Source of the DNA: Actinomadura sp. K4S16
GTDB taxonomy: Bacteria > Actinomycetota > Actinomycetes > Streptosporangiales > Streptosporangiaceae
Direction: 5' to 3'
NCBI RefSeq assembly: GCF_008327685.1
Contig: NZ_BDDE01000018.1
Coordinates: 357,312 to 421,311, forward strand
DNA: 64,000 nt
This document shows, piece by piece, positions 7,425 to 16,290 of the stretch. How positions within the stretch are numbered: position 1 is the first letter of the stretch; every line of letters begins with the position of its first letter. The notes under the pieces were generated by a model. That model saw nothing but the letters and a program-made list of their open reading frames with translations. It ran no database searches and was not told the DNA's origin. The position numbers and the translations under genes are program-made.

Positions 7425-8983
7425 CAGCTCTCGTGCCGTCCCGCGGCGGGGCGCCGTCGCCGCAGCCACAGCAGCCCGCCGGTCAGCACGAACGCGCCGG
7501 CACCGGCGGCCGCCGCGGGCAGCAGCGGGCCCACTCCGCTCCCGTCGTCCGAGGTGCTCTCGGTGGCGCCCGCGTTGAGGAAGTTCACGGGGCCGCCTTC
7601 GCCCTTCCGCGCCGAGCCCGCGGCCTTCGTCCCGGGCTTGCGCGCGCCGCGCACGTCCGACCCCGAGTGCGGCTGCGCCACGTACGGGAAGCTCTTCTCG
7701 AAGGCGGCGTCGTTGGCGTTGACCGCATCGCCGAGGTCGTTCTTCTTGCCGAGCAGCTCGCCCTCGACGGCCTGGAGCGAGATGTCGATCACGTCGTCGG
7801 TGAGCCGCCGCCCGTTGGGGAAGCCCGCCTTGTCGCCGCCGAGCACGCCGAGGCGGTCCGGCTTCGCGGCCGGTCTGACCGAGGTGTTCAGCCGCAGCAG
7901 CTCGGCCGGGCGCACGTGCGCCGGCTGGTTCAGCCCCGGCACGCCGGTGAGGAACGCCTGGACGAGGTCGTTGCGCGGCCCGGGCGGCGCCGGGATCTTG
8001 TAGATCTTCTCGATGAGCTTCGGCAGCTCGGGATCGGTGACGAACCCGGCGAACTGCGCGTCCTGCCAGGGGGTGGACGCGTTGAAGGCGTCCTTCCTGC
8101 CGCGCGGGATGACCACCTCGTTCACCAGCGGGCTCCCGAGCCGCGACACCTGCGCGTACCCGCCGGACGCGGAGAGCCGCGACACGGTCGAGTTCACCCC
8201 GATCACCGGGTCCTTCCCCTTCACGAGGTGGCGCGTCGGGATCTGCAGCGCGACCGTGTTGACGTTGTAGCCGCTCAGCGTGTCGTTCCCGACCTCCTTC
8301 AGGTTCGCGCCGTACAGCAGGTCGAAGACGCGCAGGTCGAGGAAGAACGAGTCGTCGGCCTGCCCGGCGAAGGAGGTCGTCCCGTCCCCGAGCGGCTTGA
8401 CGGCCTGGCCGCGCAGCTTCGCGTAGTCGGGCATGGACGCCTTCCCGACGTTGGACGGCGCGACGGGCGCGTTCTCGGCGAGCGTGTGCACGCTGCGCAC
8501 CCGGCCGCCGGTCCGGCGGACCAGCGTCAGGTCGTAGGTCTGCGTGAAGTTGAGGTCGGGGTCGTCCAGGCTCGTCACCGGCCCGGTGTTGTAGAGGAAG
8601 GTGTTCGCGTTCTTCAGCCGGTCGTGGAAGCGGAACCGGTAGGTCAGGTCGGGCAGCGAGTCGCCGTCGTTGTCGACGTTCAGGTCGTACCGGGCGTCCC
8701 GCGCAAACTTGTAGAAGTTCGGCCCGCCCGCCGGGTCCTGGAACGGGATGAAGTTCGCGATCAGGGTGGTGGTGTCCGGCTTGTCCGGACTGACGAACGC
8801 GTAGACGTCGGTGTTGTCGTACTGCGGCTGCCCCGAGATGAGCGGCGCCTCGCGGTGGCTGGACGCGGTGCCCCGCTTCGGCGCGAGCCCGGCGAACCCG
8901 CCCGCGCACAGCAGGCCCCCGGCGGCGACCATCGCGACGACCCGTGCCCTGGACGTTCCCCCGGCTGGATGGAGTGTCGGCAT
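7424..8983 (-). CDS. DUF4331 exported protein
   Basis: 519 residues from the ATG at 8983, with a GAGGGT ribosome site upstream. The exported N-terminus is followed by SSHREAPLISGQPQYDNTDVYAFVSPD, the hallmark start of DUF4331. The C-terminus has a hydrophobic segment (PLLPAAAAGAGAFVLTGGLL) followed by arginines, so it is probably anchored with the bulk outside. DUF4331 has no established biochemical role. It is the first gene of the leftward run to sigK-rskA, and its promoter must lie in 8984-9186. Confidence 0.88.
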   Translation of the reverse strand: MPTLHPAGGTSRARVVAMVAAGGLLCAGGFAGLAPKRGTASSHREAPLISGQPQYDNTDVYAFVSPDKPDTTTLIANFIPFQDPAGGPNFYKFARDARYDLNVDNDGDSLPDLTYRFRFHDRLKNANTFLYNTGPVTSLDDPDLNFTQTYDLTLVRRTGGRVRSVHTLAENAPVAPSNVGKASMPDYAKLRGQAVKPLGDGTTSFAGQADDSFFLDLRVFDLLYGANLKEVGNDTLSGYNVNTVALQIPTRHLVKGKDPVIGVNSTVSRLSASGGYAQVSRLGSPLVNEVVIPRGRKDAFNASTPWQDAQFAGFVTDPELPKLIEKIYKIPAPPGPRNDLVQAFLTGVPGLNQPAHVRPAELLRLNTSVRPAAKPDRLGVLGGDKAGFPNGRRLTDDVIDISLQAVEGELLGKKNDLGDAVNANDAAFEKSFPYVAQPHSGSDVRGARKPGTKAAGSARKGEGGPVNFLNAGATESTSDDGSGVGPLLPAAAAGAGAFVLTGGLLWLRRRRPAAGRHES

Positions 8984-9186
8984 CGTGGAACCCTCGCCGG
9001 TCTCCGGGTGCCCGCCGCGGCGGCGCCTTTCCGTGGCGCTGGGCTGCGTTGCCGCGACGCCGGATCGACCGGTCTCTTCGCCATGCCCGCGGTTACTTCG
9101 CACCCCGCGCCGGATCTGATTGGTCCGTCCCGCCCTCTGGCCGGATACGGCCACCGCTGAACCACCGCGTCATGCTCTGACGCGGA

Positions 9187-9216
9187 AGGCCCCTCGCCGT
9201 CCTCGGCGGGGGGCCT
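9187..9216 (-). terminator. stem-loop terminator after the E2 gene
   Basis: Arms AGGCCCCTCGCCG (9187-9199) and CGGCGGGGGGCCT (9204-9216) form a 13-bp stem, with one T-G pair, around a TCCT loop. It starts about 30 bases beyond the E2 stop. There is no U-run, as usual in such GC-rich genomes. It separates the dehydrogenase operon from the DUF4331 promoter region. Confidence 0.75.
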
Positions 9217-9246
9217 CCACGATGCGTGCTCGGCTACGCGACTCGG

Positions 9247-10554
9247 CTACGCGACGATGAGCAGCGGGTTCTGGAGCAGTTCGGCGAGGCGGGCCAGGAA
9301 CCTCGCGGCCGTCGCGCCGTCGGTGGCGCGGTGGTCGACCGAGAGGGTGACCGCCATGCGCTTGCCGGGGACGACCTGCCCGTCGCGGACGGCGGGCTCG
9401 TCGCGGACGGCGCCCACGGCGAGGATGGCGGCCTCCGGCGGGTTGATCACCGCGGAGAACGAGTCCACCCCGAACATGCCGAGGTTGCTGACGCTGAACG
9501 TGCCGCCGCTCATCTCCCGGGCGGACAGCTTTCCGTCGCGGGCCTTCCCGGCGAGCTCGCGGGTCTCCCTGCCGATCTCCGAGACGCTCTTGCGGTCGGC
9601 GTCCCGGACGATCGGGACGACGAGGCCGTCCTCGACCGCCACCGCGACGCCGACGTGCACCCGCTTGTGGAAGAGCAGGTTCTCCTCGGTGTAGGAGACG
9701 TTCACCGCCGGGTGCTCGCGCAGCGCGGTCGCCACCGCCTTCACCACCAGGTCGTTCACGCTGACCTTCGCCGGGGCGAGCGCCTCGTTGAGGGTCGCGC
9801 GGAACGCCAGCAGGGCCTCGGCGTCCACCTCGCGGTTCAGGTAGAAATGCGGCGCCTCGCGCTTGCTCTCGGTGAGCCGCCGGGCCGCCACCTTGCGGAA
9901 GCGGTTCAGCGGGACGGCCTCCACGTCCGGGTCGTCGGCCCGGTCCTGGACGGCGGGGGCCGCCGGGGCGGGAGCCGGAGCGGCGGCGGCCGGGGCGGAC
10001 GCGGCCGGGGCGCCGGCGCGGACGGCGGCCTCGATGTCGGCGCGGACGATGCGGCCACCGGGGCCGGAGCCGGTCAGCGTCGCCAGGTCGATGCCGTGGT
10101 CGCGGGCCAGCCGGCGCGCCAGCGGCGACGACGGCGGGCGGGAGCCGGACGGGCGTCCGACGGCGCGCGCCGGGGCGGCCGTGGCGACCGGCGCCGGCTC
10201 GGGCGCTTCCTCCGGGGCGGGCGCGGGCGCCGCCTCGGCGGCGGGAGCCTGCTTCGCCTCGGCAGGAGCCGGCTCCGGCTCGGCGGCGGGTTCCGCCGCG
10301 GGCTCGGGGCGGGCGCCGCCGGCCGGGGCGATCACCGCGATCGGGGCGCCGATCGCGGCGGTCTCGCCCTCGGCGACCAGGATCTTCTCCAGCACGCCGG
10401 CCTCGTAGGCCTCGTACTCCATGACCGCCTTGTCGGTCTCGATGTCGACGATGACGTCGCCGACCGCGACCTCGTCTCCCGGCTGCTTCTGCCAGGAGCT
10501 GATGACGCCCTCCTCCATCGTGTCGGAGAGGCGGGGCATGAGGATCTCGGTCAT
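9247..10554 (-). CDS. pdhC: 2-oxoacid dehydrogenase E2 (dihydrolipoamide acyltransferase)
   Basis: 435 residues. The N-terminal lipoyl domain carries the lipoylated lysine in ETDKAVMEYE (about residue 43), followed by an Ala/Pro/Glu-rich linker. Next is the peripheral-subunit-binding domain (SPLARRLARDHGIDLATLTGSGPGGRI), then the catalytic domain ending with DHRATDGA, which supplies the active-site His and Asp. It transfers the acyl group to CoA. The ATG overlaps the E1beta stop (ATGA). No E3 (lipoamide dehydrogenase) gene is beside it, so E3 must come from elsewhere. Pyruvate is the likeliest substrate; acetoin or branched-chain acids are not excluded. Confidence 0.93.
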   Translation of the reverse strand: MTEILMPRLSDTMEEGVISSWQKQPGDEVAVGDVIVDIETDKAVMEYEAYEAGVLEKILVAEGETAAIGAPIAVIAPAGGARPEPAAEPAAEPEPAPAEAKQAPAAEAAPAPAPEEAPEPAPVATAAPARAVGRPSGSRPPSSPLARRLARDHGIDLATLTGSGPGGRIVRADIEAAVRAGAPAASAPAAAAPAPAPAAPAVQDRADDPDVEAVPLNRFRKVAARRLTESKREAPHFYLNREVDAEALLAFRATLNEALAPAKVSVNDLVVKAVATALREHPAVNVSYTEENLLFHKRVHVGVAVAVEDGLVVPIVRDADRKSVSEIGRETRELAGKARDGKLSAREMSGGTFSVSNLGMFGVDSFSAVINPPEAAILAVGAVRDEPAVRDGQVVPGKRMAVTLSVDHRATDGATAARFLARLAELLQNPLLIVA

Positions 10555-11600
10555 CGCACGGGCTCCAGAGCGGGTCGCGGGGACGTGGCGTCCGCCCCCG
10601 GCGCGGTGCGGCCGGTCGCGCGGAGCGTGGCGCGGACGGCGGTGAGCAGGGACTCGGCGGACGGCAGCGCCGCCGTCTCCAGGGACTTGGCGTAGGGGAG
10701 GGGCACCTCGGCCATCGCGACGCGCCGGACGGGGGCGTCGAGCCAGTCGAACGCGCCCTCCTGGATCGTCGCGGCGATCTCGGCGCCGATGCCGTAGGTG
10801 AGCCAGTCGTCCTCGGCCACGACGGCGCAGCCGGTCTTGCGGACGGAGTCCACGACCGTCTGCCGGTCGAGCGGGCGCAGGCTGCGCAGGTCGACCACCT
10901 CGGCGGAGACGCCCTCGGCGGCGAGGGTCTCGGCGACCTCGGAGGCGACGCGGGCCATCCGGGAGTAGCCGATGATCGTGATGTCGGTGCCCGGACGGGT
11001 CACGGCGGCGCGCCCGATCTCGGCGGGCTCGATGTCCTCGACCGCGGCGGGCAGCTCGCCCTTGGTGTTGTAGAGGGCGAGGTTCTCCAGGAACAGCACC
11101 GGGTCGTCGTCGCGGATCGCGGCCTTCAGCATCGCCGACGCCTCGGCGGGCGTGCTCGGCGCGACGACCTTCAGTCCGGGGATGAACGAGTAGAACAGCT
11201 CGACGTTCTGCGAGTGGGTGGCGCCGAGCTGCTGCCCGCCGCCGCCCGGCGTGCGGATCACCATCGGCACGCTGGCCTGCCCGCCGAACATGCCGTAGAT
11301 CTTCGCGGCGTGGTTGACGATCTGGTCCAGCGCCAGCAGCGAGAAGTTGATCGTCATGATCTCCACGACCGGGCGCAGGCCGAGCATCGCGGCGCCGATC
11401 GCGGCGCCGACGAAGCCCTCCTCGGCGATCGGGGTGTCGCGGACGCGGCGCGGCCCGAACTCCTTCAGCAGCCCCTCGGTGATCTTGTAGGAGCCCTCGA
11501 AGAGCCCGATCTCCTCGCCCATCAGGAAGACGTTCTCGTCGCGGAGCATCTCGGCGCGGAGCGTGTCCCGGAGGGCCTGGCGGTAGGTCACGGTTGCCAT
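10551..11600 (-). CDS. pdhB: 2-oxoacid dehydrogenase E1 beta subunit
   Basis: 349 residues with the transketolase-like pyrimidine domain (FLMGEEIGLFEGSYKITEGL, RVRDTPIAEEGFVGAAIGAA) and a C-terminal domain carrying the E2-binding surface. The E1 alpha2-beta2 tetramer decarboxylates the oxoacid on thiamine diphosphate. Close resemblance to PdhB-type sequences (PIAEEGF, GATHSQ) favours pyruvate. It sits 10 bases after the E1alpha stop and overlaps E2. Confidence 0.93.
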   Translation of the reverse strand: MATVTYRQALRDTLRAEMLRDENVFLMGEEIGLFEGSYKITEGLLKEFGPRRVRDTPIAEEGFVGAAIGAAMLGLRPVVEIMTINFSLLALDQIVNHAAKIYGMFGGQASVPMVIRTPGGGGQQLGATHSQNVELFYSFIPGLKVVAPSTPAEASAMLKAAIRDDDPVLFLENLALYNTKGELPAAVEDIEPAEIGRAAVTRPGTDITIIGYSRMARVASEVAETLAAEGVSAEVVDLRSLRPLDRQTVVDSVRKTGCAVVAEDDWLTYGIGAEIAATIQEGAFDWLDAPVRRVAMAEVPLPYAKSLETAALPSAESLLTAVRATLRATGRTAPGADATSPRPALEPVR

Positions 11601-11610
11601 GGGGTGCCTC

Positions 11611-12732
11611 TCAGGAGCCGAATACGGGGTCGGCGGGGAGCCGGCGCAGCTCGCCCGGGACGGGGGTGGCGTAGGTGTAGTCGAACAGCGTGGACACCTC
11701 GGGCGCCGGGCTCTCGTCGGCGAACGCGGCGGCGGCGTCGACCTCGGCCTTCACCTCGGCGTCGAGCCGGTCGCGCTCGTCGGCGGACAGGACCCCGGCC
11801 TCCTCCAGCTCCAGCGCCATCCGGGCGAGGGGGTCGGCGGCCTTCAGGGCCTCCTTCTCCTCCTTGGACCGGTAGCGGGCCGGGTCGACGACCGAGTGGC
11901 CCTTCAGCCGGGGGCTGACGGTCTCCAGCAGGTAGGGCTTGCTCTCGGCGCGGGCGCGCTCGACGGCGGCGCGCGCGGCGTCCCGCACCGCGAGCACGTC
12001 GGTGCCGTCCACCCGCAGGCTCTCCATCCGGTACGCGGCGCCGCGCCGGTACAGCTCCGGCTCGGCCGCCGAGTTCTCCACGGTGGTGCCCATGCCGAGC
12101 CCGTTGTTGATCACGACGAAGACGACCGGGAGGTCCCAGAGGGCGGCGATGTTCAGCGACTCGTGGAACGCGCCGATCGCGGTCGTCCCGTCGCCCATGT
12201 GGCACATCACGACCTCGTCGCCGCCCTTGTAGGAGACGGCGAGCGCCGCGCCGGCCGCGAGGGGCACCTGCCCGCCGACGATCCCGTACCCGCCGAGCAG
12301 CCGGGCCTCGGCGTCGAACAGGTGCATCGACCCGCCCCAGCCCTTGGACACGCCCGTTGAGCGCCCGTACAGCTCGGCCATGACGCGGTCCGCGCCGATG
12401 CCCTTGGCGAGTGCGTAGCCGTGCTCGCGGTAGTTGGTGAACAGGTAGTCGGTGGGGCGCAGCGCGGCCATCAGCCCGACGACCGTCGCCTCCTCGCCGA
12501 GGTTCAGGTGGCAGTAGCCGCCGATCTTGGCCTCGGTGTAGGCGCGGGCGGCCCGCTCCTCGAACCGCCTGACCAGCAGCATCTGCCGGTAGTAGCCGAC
12601 GAGCGTGGCGGCGTCGGCCGCCGGGGGAGCCGCCGGCGTCGCGCCGGTCCTCGGCCGGGGGGCCTTGGCGGCGCGCGCCCGGCGGCTCCGCGCCGGGGCG
12701 GCCCTGTCGGCCGACTGAACGGTCTCAGCCAT
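11611..12732 (-). CDS. pdhA: 2-oxoacid dehydrogenase E1 alpha subunit
   Basis: 373 residues from the ATG at 12732, with AGAGGAAGG upstream. The N-terminus is an Arg/Ala/Pro-rich extension. The thiamine-diphosphate motif is split as GDGTTAIGAFHESLN ... VVFVVINN, and GGYGIVGGQVPLAAGAALA matches PdhA/AcoA-type E1alpha. First gene of the alpha-beta-E2 operon. The palindrome at 12792-12808, in the gap shared with the divergent GntR gene, probably mediates control. Confidence 0.92.
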   Translation of the reverse strand: MAETVQSADRAAPARSRRARAAKAPRPRTGATPAAPPAADAATLVGYYRQMLLVRRFEERAARAYTEAKIGGYCHLNLGEEATVVGLMAALRPTDYLFTNYREHGYALAKGIGADRVMAELYGRSTGVSKGWGGSMHLFDAEARLLGGYGIVGGQVPLAAGAALAVSYKGGDEVVMCHMGDGTTAIGAFHESLNIAALWDLPVVFVVINNGLGMGTTVENSAAEPELYRRGAAYRMESLRVDGTDVLAVRDAARAAVERARAESKPYLLETVSPRLKGHSVVDPARYRSKEEKEALKAADPLARMALELEEAGVLSADERDRLDAEVKAEVDAAAAFADESPAPEVSTLFDYTYATPVPGELRRLPADPVFGS

Positions 12733-12791
12733 CGGCGACCTTCCTCTGTCCGGGGCAGCGCCGTAGGATCGCCACAACGCTCCCGATCATC

Positions 12792-12808
12792 ATTGATCTA
12801 TGATCGAT
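12792..12808. promoter_or_regulatory. operator-like dyad between pdhA and gntR
   Basis: ATTGATC-TAT-GATCGAT, 6 of 7 arm positions paired, in a conspicuously AT-rich stretch of a GC-rich genome. The stretch also contains TATTAT on the minus strand, a possible -10 for pdhA. It is a candidate binding site for the divergent FadR-type regulator. It overlaps the first ATG of the open frame at 12800, which argues against that start. Confidence 0.5.
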
Positions 12809-12880
12809 AATATTCTACCCGCTGGAACCCGCCCCCCTGTCAAGAGGCACTTACCGGCCGTGGCGCTACCATCCAGTTCT

Positions 12881-13510
12881 GTGAAGACCTCCGACCAGCT
12901 GCTGCTCCGCACCGGGCTCGCCGACCAGATCCGCGAGTTCATCGTGGAGGGCATCAGCTCCGGGCGGTGGGAACCGGGCGAGCGCGTCGTCGAGCGCCGC
13001 ATCGCCGCCGAGCTGGGCGTGAGCCAGGGGCCGGTCCGGGAGGCGCTCCGCCAGCTGGAGGCGCAGCGGCTGATCGAGACGCTGCCGAACCGGGGCGCCC
13101 GGGTCCGCGACTTCACCGAGCAGGACCTGGCCGAGATCTTCCCCGTCCGCGCCGGGCTGGAGCGGACGGCCGTGGAGCTGGCCCTGCCCCGGCTGTCCGG
13201 CTGCCTGGAGGCGCTGGAGGAGCACAACCGCCGGCTCGGCGAGGCCGCGCGGGAGGGCGACCTGCACGAGCAGATGCGGCTCAGCATCGCCTTCCACCGC
13301 GAGATCGTCGAGACGGCCGGGAACCGGCTGCTCGTCTCGGTGTGGGAGAGCCTCGGCATCGAGCTGTGGACGACCCTGTCCCTGCGGCTGCACCACACGG
13401 AGATCTACTCCAAGTCGGCCGAGCACGCCGAGCTGATCGAGGCGTTCCGCCGCGCCGACCCGGCCGCGCCGCAGCTCCTGCACGACCACGTCATGAACTA
13501 CGCCCCGTAA
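12881..13510 (+). CDS. GntR family (FadR subfamily) regulator, probable pdh-operon regulator
   Basis: 209 residues if started at the GTG at 12881; the frame is open back to an ATG at 12800, but that would put the start inside the operator-like dyad. The winged helix (VVERRIAAELGVSQGPVREALRQLEAQRLIETLPNRGARV) is typical GntR. The C-terminal all-helical FCD-type domain has the metal/ligand positions of the family, including the His in FHREIVETAGN. It is divergent from pdhA, so repression of the dehydrogenase operon, relieved by a small carboxylic acid, is the likely job. Confidence 0.82.
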   Translation: MKTSDQLLLRTGLADQIREFIVEGISSGRWEPGERVVERRIAAELGVSQGPVREALRQLEAQRLIETLPNRGARVRDFTEQDLAEIFPVRAGLERTAVELALPRLSGCLEALEEHNRRLGEAAREGDLHEQMRLSIAFHREIVETAGNRLLVSVWESLGIELWTTLSLRLHHTEIYSKSAEHAELIEAFRRADPAAPQLLHDHVMNYAP

Positions 13511-13568
13511 CCGCGCCTTCCGGCGAGGCCTTCTGCCGGGCCGTCCGACGGGCCGTCCGACGGGCCTC

Positions 13569-14285
13569 TCAGTGGGCCTCGGAGCGGGCCTTCTCGCGGT
13601 AGGCCGCGGTGAGCTGGGCCTCCGCGTCGTCGAGGTAGGAGCGCAGCTCCCGCTCGGCCACCGCGAGCTCGCCCCGCGCCATCAGGTCGTGGATCCGCCG
13701 GTTGCGGGTGAGGTAGGGCTCGTGGAACTCGCGCGGCGAGCCCATCTCGTGGAAGACCAGCCGCATCTCGGCCAGCAGGTGCTGGATCATCTCGTCCACC
13801 CGCGGACTGCCCACCAGCGCGGCGATGGCCTGGTGGAAGCGGATGTCGGCGGTGCCGACGTCCGGCCATCGACCGGCGGCGGCGGCGCTCTCGCCGTCCA
13901 GGACGGCCGCCTCCACGCGGCCGAGCGTCCCGGCCGGGGCCTCCCGCGCGCACCGCACGCCCTCGCACTCCAGGATCCGCCGCACCCGGTAGAGGTCGGC
14001 GAGGCCGTCGGCGGTGACCCGGCGCACGAACACGCCGCGGTTGAACTCGTGGACGAGCAGGCGCTCCATGGCGAGCAGCCGGAACGCCTCGCGCACGGTG
14101 TTGCGCGACACCTTCAGGGCCTCGCCCAGCTCCTCCTCGCGCAGCCGCTCCCCGGGGGCGAGCCGCCCGTCGGTGATCTGCTCGCGCAGCAGGTCGGCGA
14201 TCCGCGCGGCGGTGCTGCTCCGGGACAGTTCGTGCCGGGCGGCCGCGATGTCGGACAGCCACGAGCCCTGCGCCGGCACGGGCAT
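13569..14285 (-). CDS. GntR family (FadR subfamily) regulator of the oxoprolinase cluster
   Basis: 238 residues from the ATG at 14285, with GGAAGG six bases upstream; the open frame extends to 14399 but without a ribosome site. The winged helix includes LREEELGEALKVSRNTVREAFRLLAMERLLVHEFNRGVFV. An FCD domain follows, with the DIRFHQAIAALVGSPRVDE core. It is divergent from the transporter-pxpBC genes, and a perfect FadR-consensus palindrome lies at 14386-14402. It occupies the place that KipR has in the Bacillus ycs-kip cluster, though it belongs to another family. Confidence 0.87.
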   Translation of the reverse strand: MPVPAQGSWLSDIAAARHELSRSSTAARIADLLREQITDGRLAPGERLREEELGEALKVSRNTVREAFRLLAMERLLVHEFNRGVFVRRVTADGLADLYRVRRILECEGVRCAREAPAGTLGRVEAAVLDGESAAAAGRWPDVGTADIRFHQAIAALVGSPRVDEMIQHLLAEMRLVFHEMGSPREFHEPYLTRNRRIHDLMARGELAVAERELRSYLDDAEAQLTAAYREKARSEAH

Positions 14286-14385
14286 CGACCACCTTCCGGG
14301 GGCAGGCGCGGGACGCCGCGCACGAAGATCCGGGGAGGCCAGCCTATCCCCGGCGACCGCAGAATGCATCAACAGGTCTCTTGAT

Positions 14386-14402
14386 GGATTGTTGAACAAT
14401 CC
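14386..14402. promoter_or_regulatory. FadR-type GntR operator
   Basis: GGATTGTTGAACAATCC is a perfect 17-base palindrome. Its core TTGTTGAACAA fits the FadR-subfamily consensus TNGTNNNACNA exactly. It is 43 bases before the transporter start and about 100 bases before the divergent GntR start, so it can control both directions. Confidence 0.85.
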
Positions 14403-14444
14403 CTACGCTTGCGGAAAGTCGAACCCCCCGGAAGGGCCCCCGCC

Positions 14445-15674
14445 ATGACGGACCCAGCGACCCTCGACACGACCACGGCCCCCACCTCCCGCTCCCGCCG
14501 CGCCGCCCTCACCGGCGCCATGTTCCTGATGGCCACCAGCGCCATCGGACCCGGCTTCATCACCCAGACCACCGTGTTCACCGCCAAGCTCGGCGCCGCG
14601 TTCGCTTTCGCGATCCTCGTGTCCGTGCTGGTGGACATCGCGATCCAGCTGAACGTGTGGCGCGTCGTCGGCGTCTCCGGCATGCGCGCCCAGGAACTCG
14701 GCAACCGCGTCCTGCCCGGCGCCGGGTACGGCCTCGCCGCGCTCGACGTGTTCGGCGGCCTGATCTTCAACATCGGCAACGTCGCCGGTACCGCGCTCGG
14801 CCTGAACGCGCTGCTCGGCCTGGACGTCAAGATCGGCGGCGCGGTCTCCGCGCTGGCCGCGATCGCGATCTTCCTGGTCCGGCGGGCCGGCGTCGCCATG
14901 GACCGGATCGTCGTCGTGCTCGGCGGCGTGATGATCCTGTTGACCCTGTACGTGGCGGTGGTGTCCGAACCGCCCCTCGGTGACGCGCTCCGGCAGAGCA
15001 TCGCGCCGGAGACCGTCGACTTCCTGGTCATCACCACGCTGATCGGCGGGACGGTCGGCGGCTACATCACCTACGCGGGCGCGCACCGCATGATCGAGTC
15101 CGGGCTGACCGGGCCGGAGCACGTCCGGGAGATCAACCGCAGCGCGGTCACCGGCATCCTCGTCACCGCCCTGATGCGCGTGCTGCTGTTCCTCGCGGTC
15201 CTCGGCGTCGTCGCGGGCGGGGTGACCCTCGCCAAGGAGAACGCCCCCGCCTCGGCCTTCGAGCACGCGGCGGGCCAGGCCGGGCTGCGCGTCTTCGGCC
15301 TGATCATGTGGTCGGCCGCGATCACCTCGGTCATCGGGGCGTCCTACACCTCGGTGTCGTTCCTGGTGTCGTTCTCCTCCTTCGTCGAGCGGCACCGCAA
15401 CCGGCTGGTCGTCGCGTTCATCCTCGTCTCCGCCGCCATCTACCTCGCGGTCGGCACCACCCCCGCGAAGCTGCTCGTCTTCGCGGGCGCGCTGAACGGG
15501 CTGATCCTGCCGTTCGGGCTCGCCGTGCTGCTCTGGGCGGCCGCCCGCCGCCGCGACCTGCTCGGCGGCCACCGGTACCCGGTCTGGCTCCTCGCCATCG
15601 GCGTGGCGGCCTGGGTCCTGTCGCTCTACCTCGGCTGGAACAGCCTGTCCGGGCTCGACGACCTGTGGAAGTGA
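14445..15674 (+). CDS. NRAMP-family membrane transporter (YcsG-like)
   Basis: 409 residues from the ATG at 14445, with GGAAGGG upstream. About eleven hydrophobic segments. The start includes SAIGPGFITQTTVFTAKLGAAFAFAILVSVLVD, corresponding to the NRAMP first helix. The canonical metal-binding DPGN of helix 1 is not present (GPGF instead), as in the YcsG branch that accompanies 5-oxoprolinase genes in Bacillus. The substrate is therefore likely not a plain divalent metal and may be an organic acid such as 5-oxoproline; this is inference. It leads the operon with pxpB and pxpC. Confidence 0.82.
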   Translation: MTDPATLDTTTAPTSRSRRAALTGAMFLMATSAIGPGFITQTTVFTAKLGAAFAFAILVSVLVDIAIQLNVWRVVGVSGMRAQELGNRVLPGAGYGLAALDVFGGLIFNIGNVAGTALGLNALLGLDVKIGGAVSALAAIAIFLVRRAGVAMDRIVVVLGGVMILLTLYVAVVSEPPLGDALRQSIAPETVDFLVITTLIGGTVGGYITYAGAHRMIESGLTGPEHVREINRSAVTGILVTALMRVLLFLAVLGVVAGGVTLAKENAPASAFEHAAGQAGLRVFGLIMWSAAITSVIGASYTSVSFLVSFSSFVERHRNRLVVAFILVSAAIYLAVGTTPAKLLVFAGALNGLILPFGLAVLLWAAARRRDLLGGHRYPVWLLAIGVAAWVLSLYLGWNSLSGLDDLWK

Positions 15675-15681
15675 GGGCGGG

Positions 15682-16290
15682 GTGCGGATCCTCCCGAGCG
15701 GCGACGCGGCGCTGCTGGTCGAACTGCCGGACCTCCCGGCGATGCTCGGCCTGTACACCGCGCTCGCGGCGGCCCCGCCGCCCGGCGTCGCCGACCTCGT
15801 CCCGGCGGCCCGCACCCTGACCCTGCTGCTCGCCCCCTCCGCCGACCCGGCCGCGGTCGCCGCCGCGGTGCGCGCCACCCGGCCGGGTGCGGCGGGCGGC
15901 GCCGCCGGGGACGTCGAGATCCCCGTCGTCTACGACGGCGACGACCTCCGCGAGGTCGCCCGCCTCACCGGGCTCGCCCCGGACGAGGTCGTCGCCGCGC
16001 ACACCGGGACCCCGTGGCGGGTCGCGTTCACCGGGTTCGCGCCCGGATTCGGCTACCTGGAGGGCGGCGACCCGCGACTGGACGTCCCGCGCCGCGCGAC
16101 GCCCCGCGTCCGCGTCCCGGCGGGCGCGGTCGGCCTCGCCGGGCGGTTCAGCGGCGTCTACCCGGTCGAGTCCCCGGGCGGCTGGCGGCTCATCGGACGC
16201 ACGGAGGCCGTCCTATGGGACCTCGAACGCGACCCGCCCGCCCTGCTCCGCCCGGGAACCCGGGTCCGCTTCGTCCGGCGGGAACCATGA
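15682..16290 (+). CDS. pxpB: 5-oxoprolinase subunit PxpB (KipI-like)
   Basis: 202 residues; GTG at 15682 with GGGCGGG upstream, and its stop overlaps pxpC (ATGA). Shows the KipI/PxpB motifs RILPSGDAALLVEL at the start, then FTGFAPGFGYLEGGDPRLDVPRR and a VGLAGRFSGVYPVESPGGWRLIG block. PxpB works with PxpC and PxpA to cleave 5-oxoproline to glutamate with ATP. In Bacillus the homologue KipI also inhibits a sporulation kinase, which need not apply here. Confidence 0.92.
   Translation: MRILPSGDAALLVELPDLPAMLGLYTALAAAPPPGVADLVPAARTLTLLLAPSADPAAVAAAVRATRPGAAGGAAGDVEIPVVYDGDDLREVARLTGLAPDEVVAAHTGTPWRVAFTGFAPGFGYLEGGDPRLDVPRRATPRVRVPAGAVGLAGRFSGVYPVESPGGWRLIGRTEAVLWDLERDPPALLRPGTRVRFVRREP

Noticed and set aside
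6114..8909. One 931-codon open frame spanning two genes
   Set aside because: The part above 7424 is an Arg-rich shadow of the DUF4331 gene in another frame; the real TPR protein starts at the overlapping ATG at 7424.
9229..9254. Tandem 13-base duplication CTCGGCTACGCGA at the E2 stop codon
   Set aside because: A single duplication across the stop; it leaves the E2 C-terminus normal and has no obvious role.
13538..13566. Short direct repeat GGGCCGTCCGAC (two copies and a part) between two convergent genes
   Set aside because: Only about 29 bases, with no pairing or functional context; likely slippage in a gene-end spacer.
14445..15674. Manganese/iron NRAMP transporter
   Set aside because: The metal-binding DPGN motif of helix 1 is GPGF here and the operon is for oxoproline metabolism, so a metal role is not supported.
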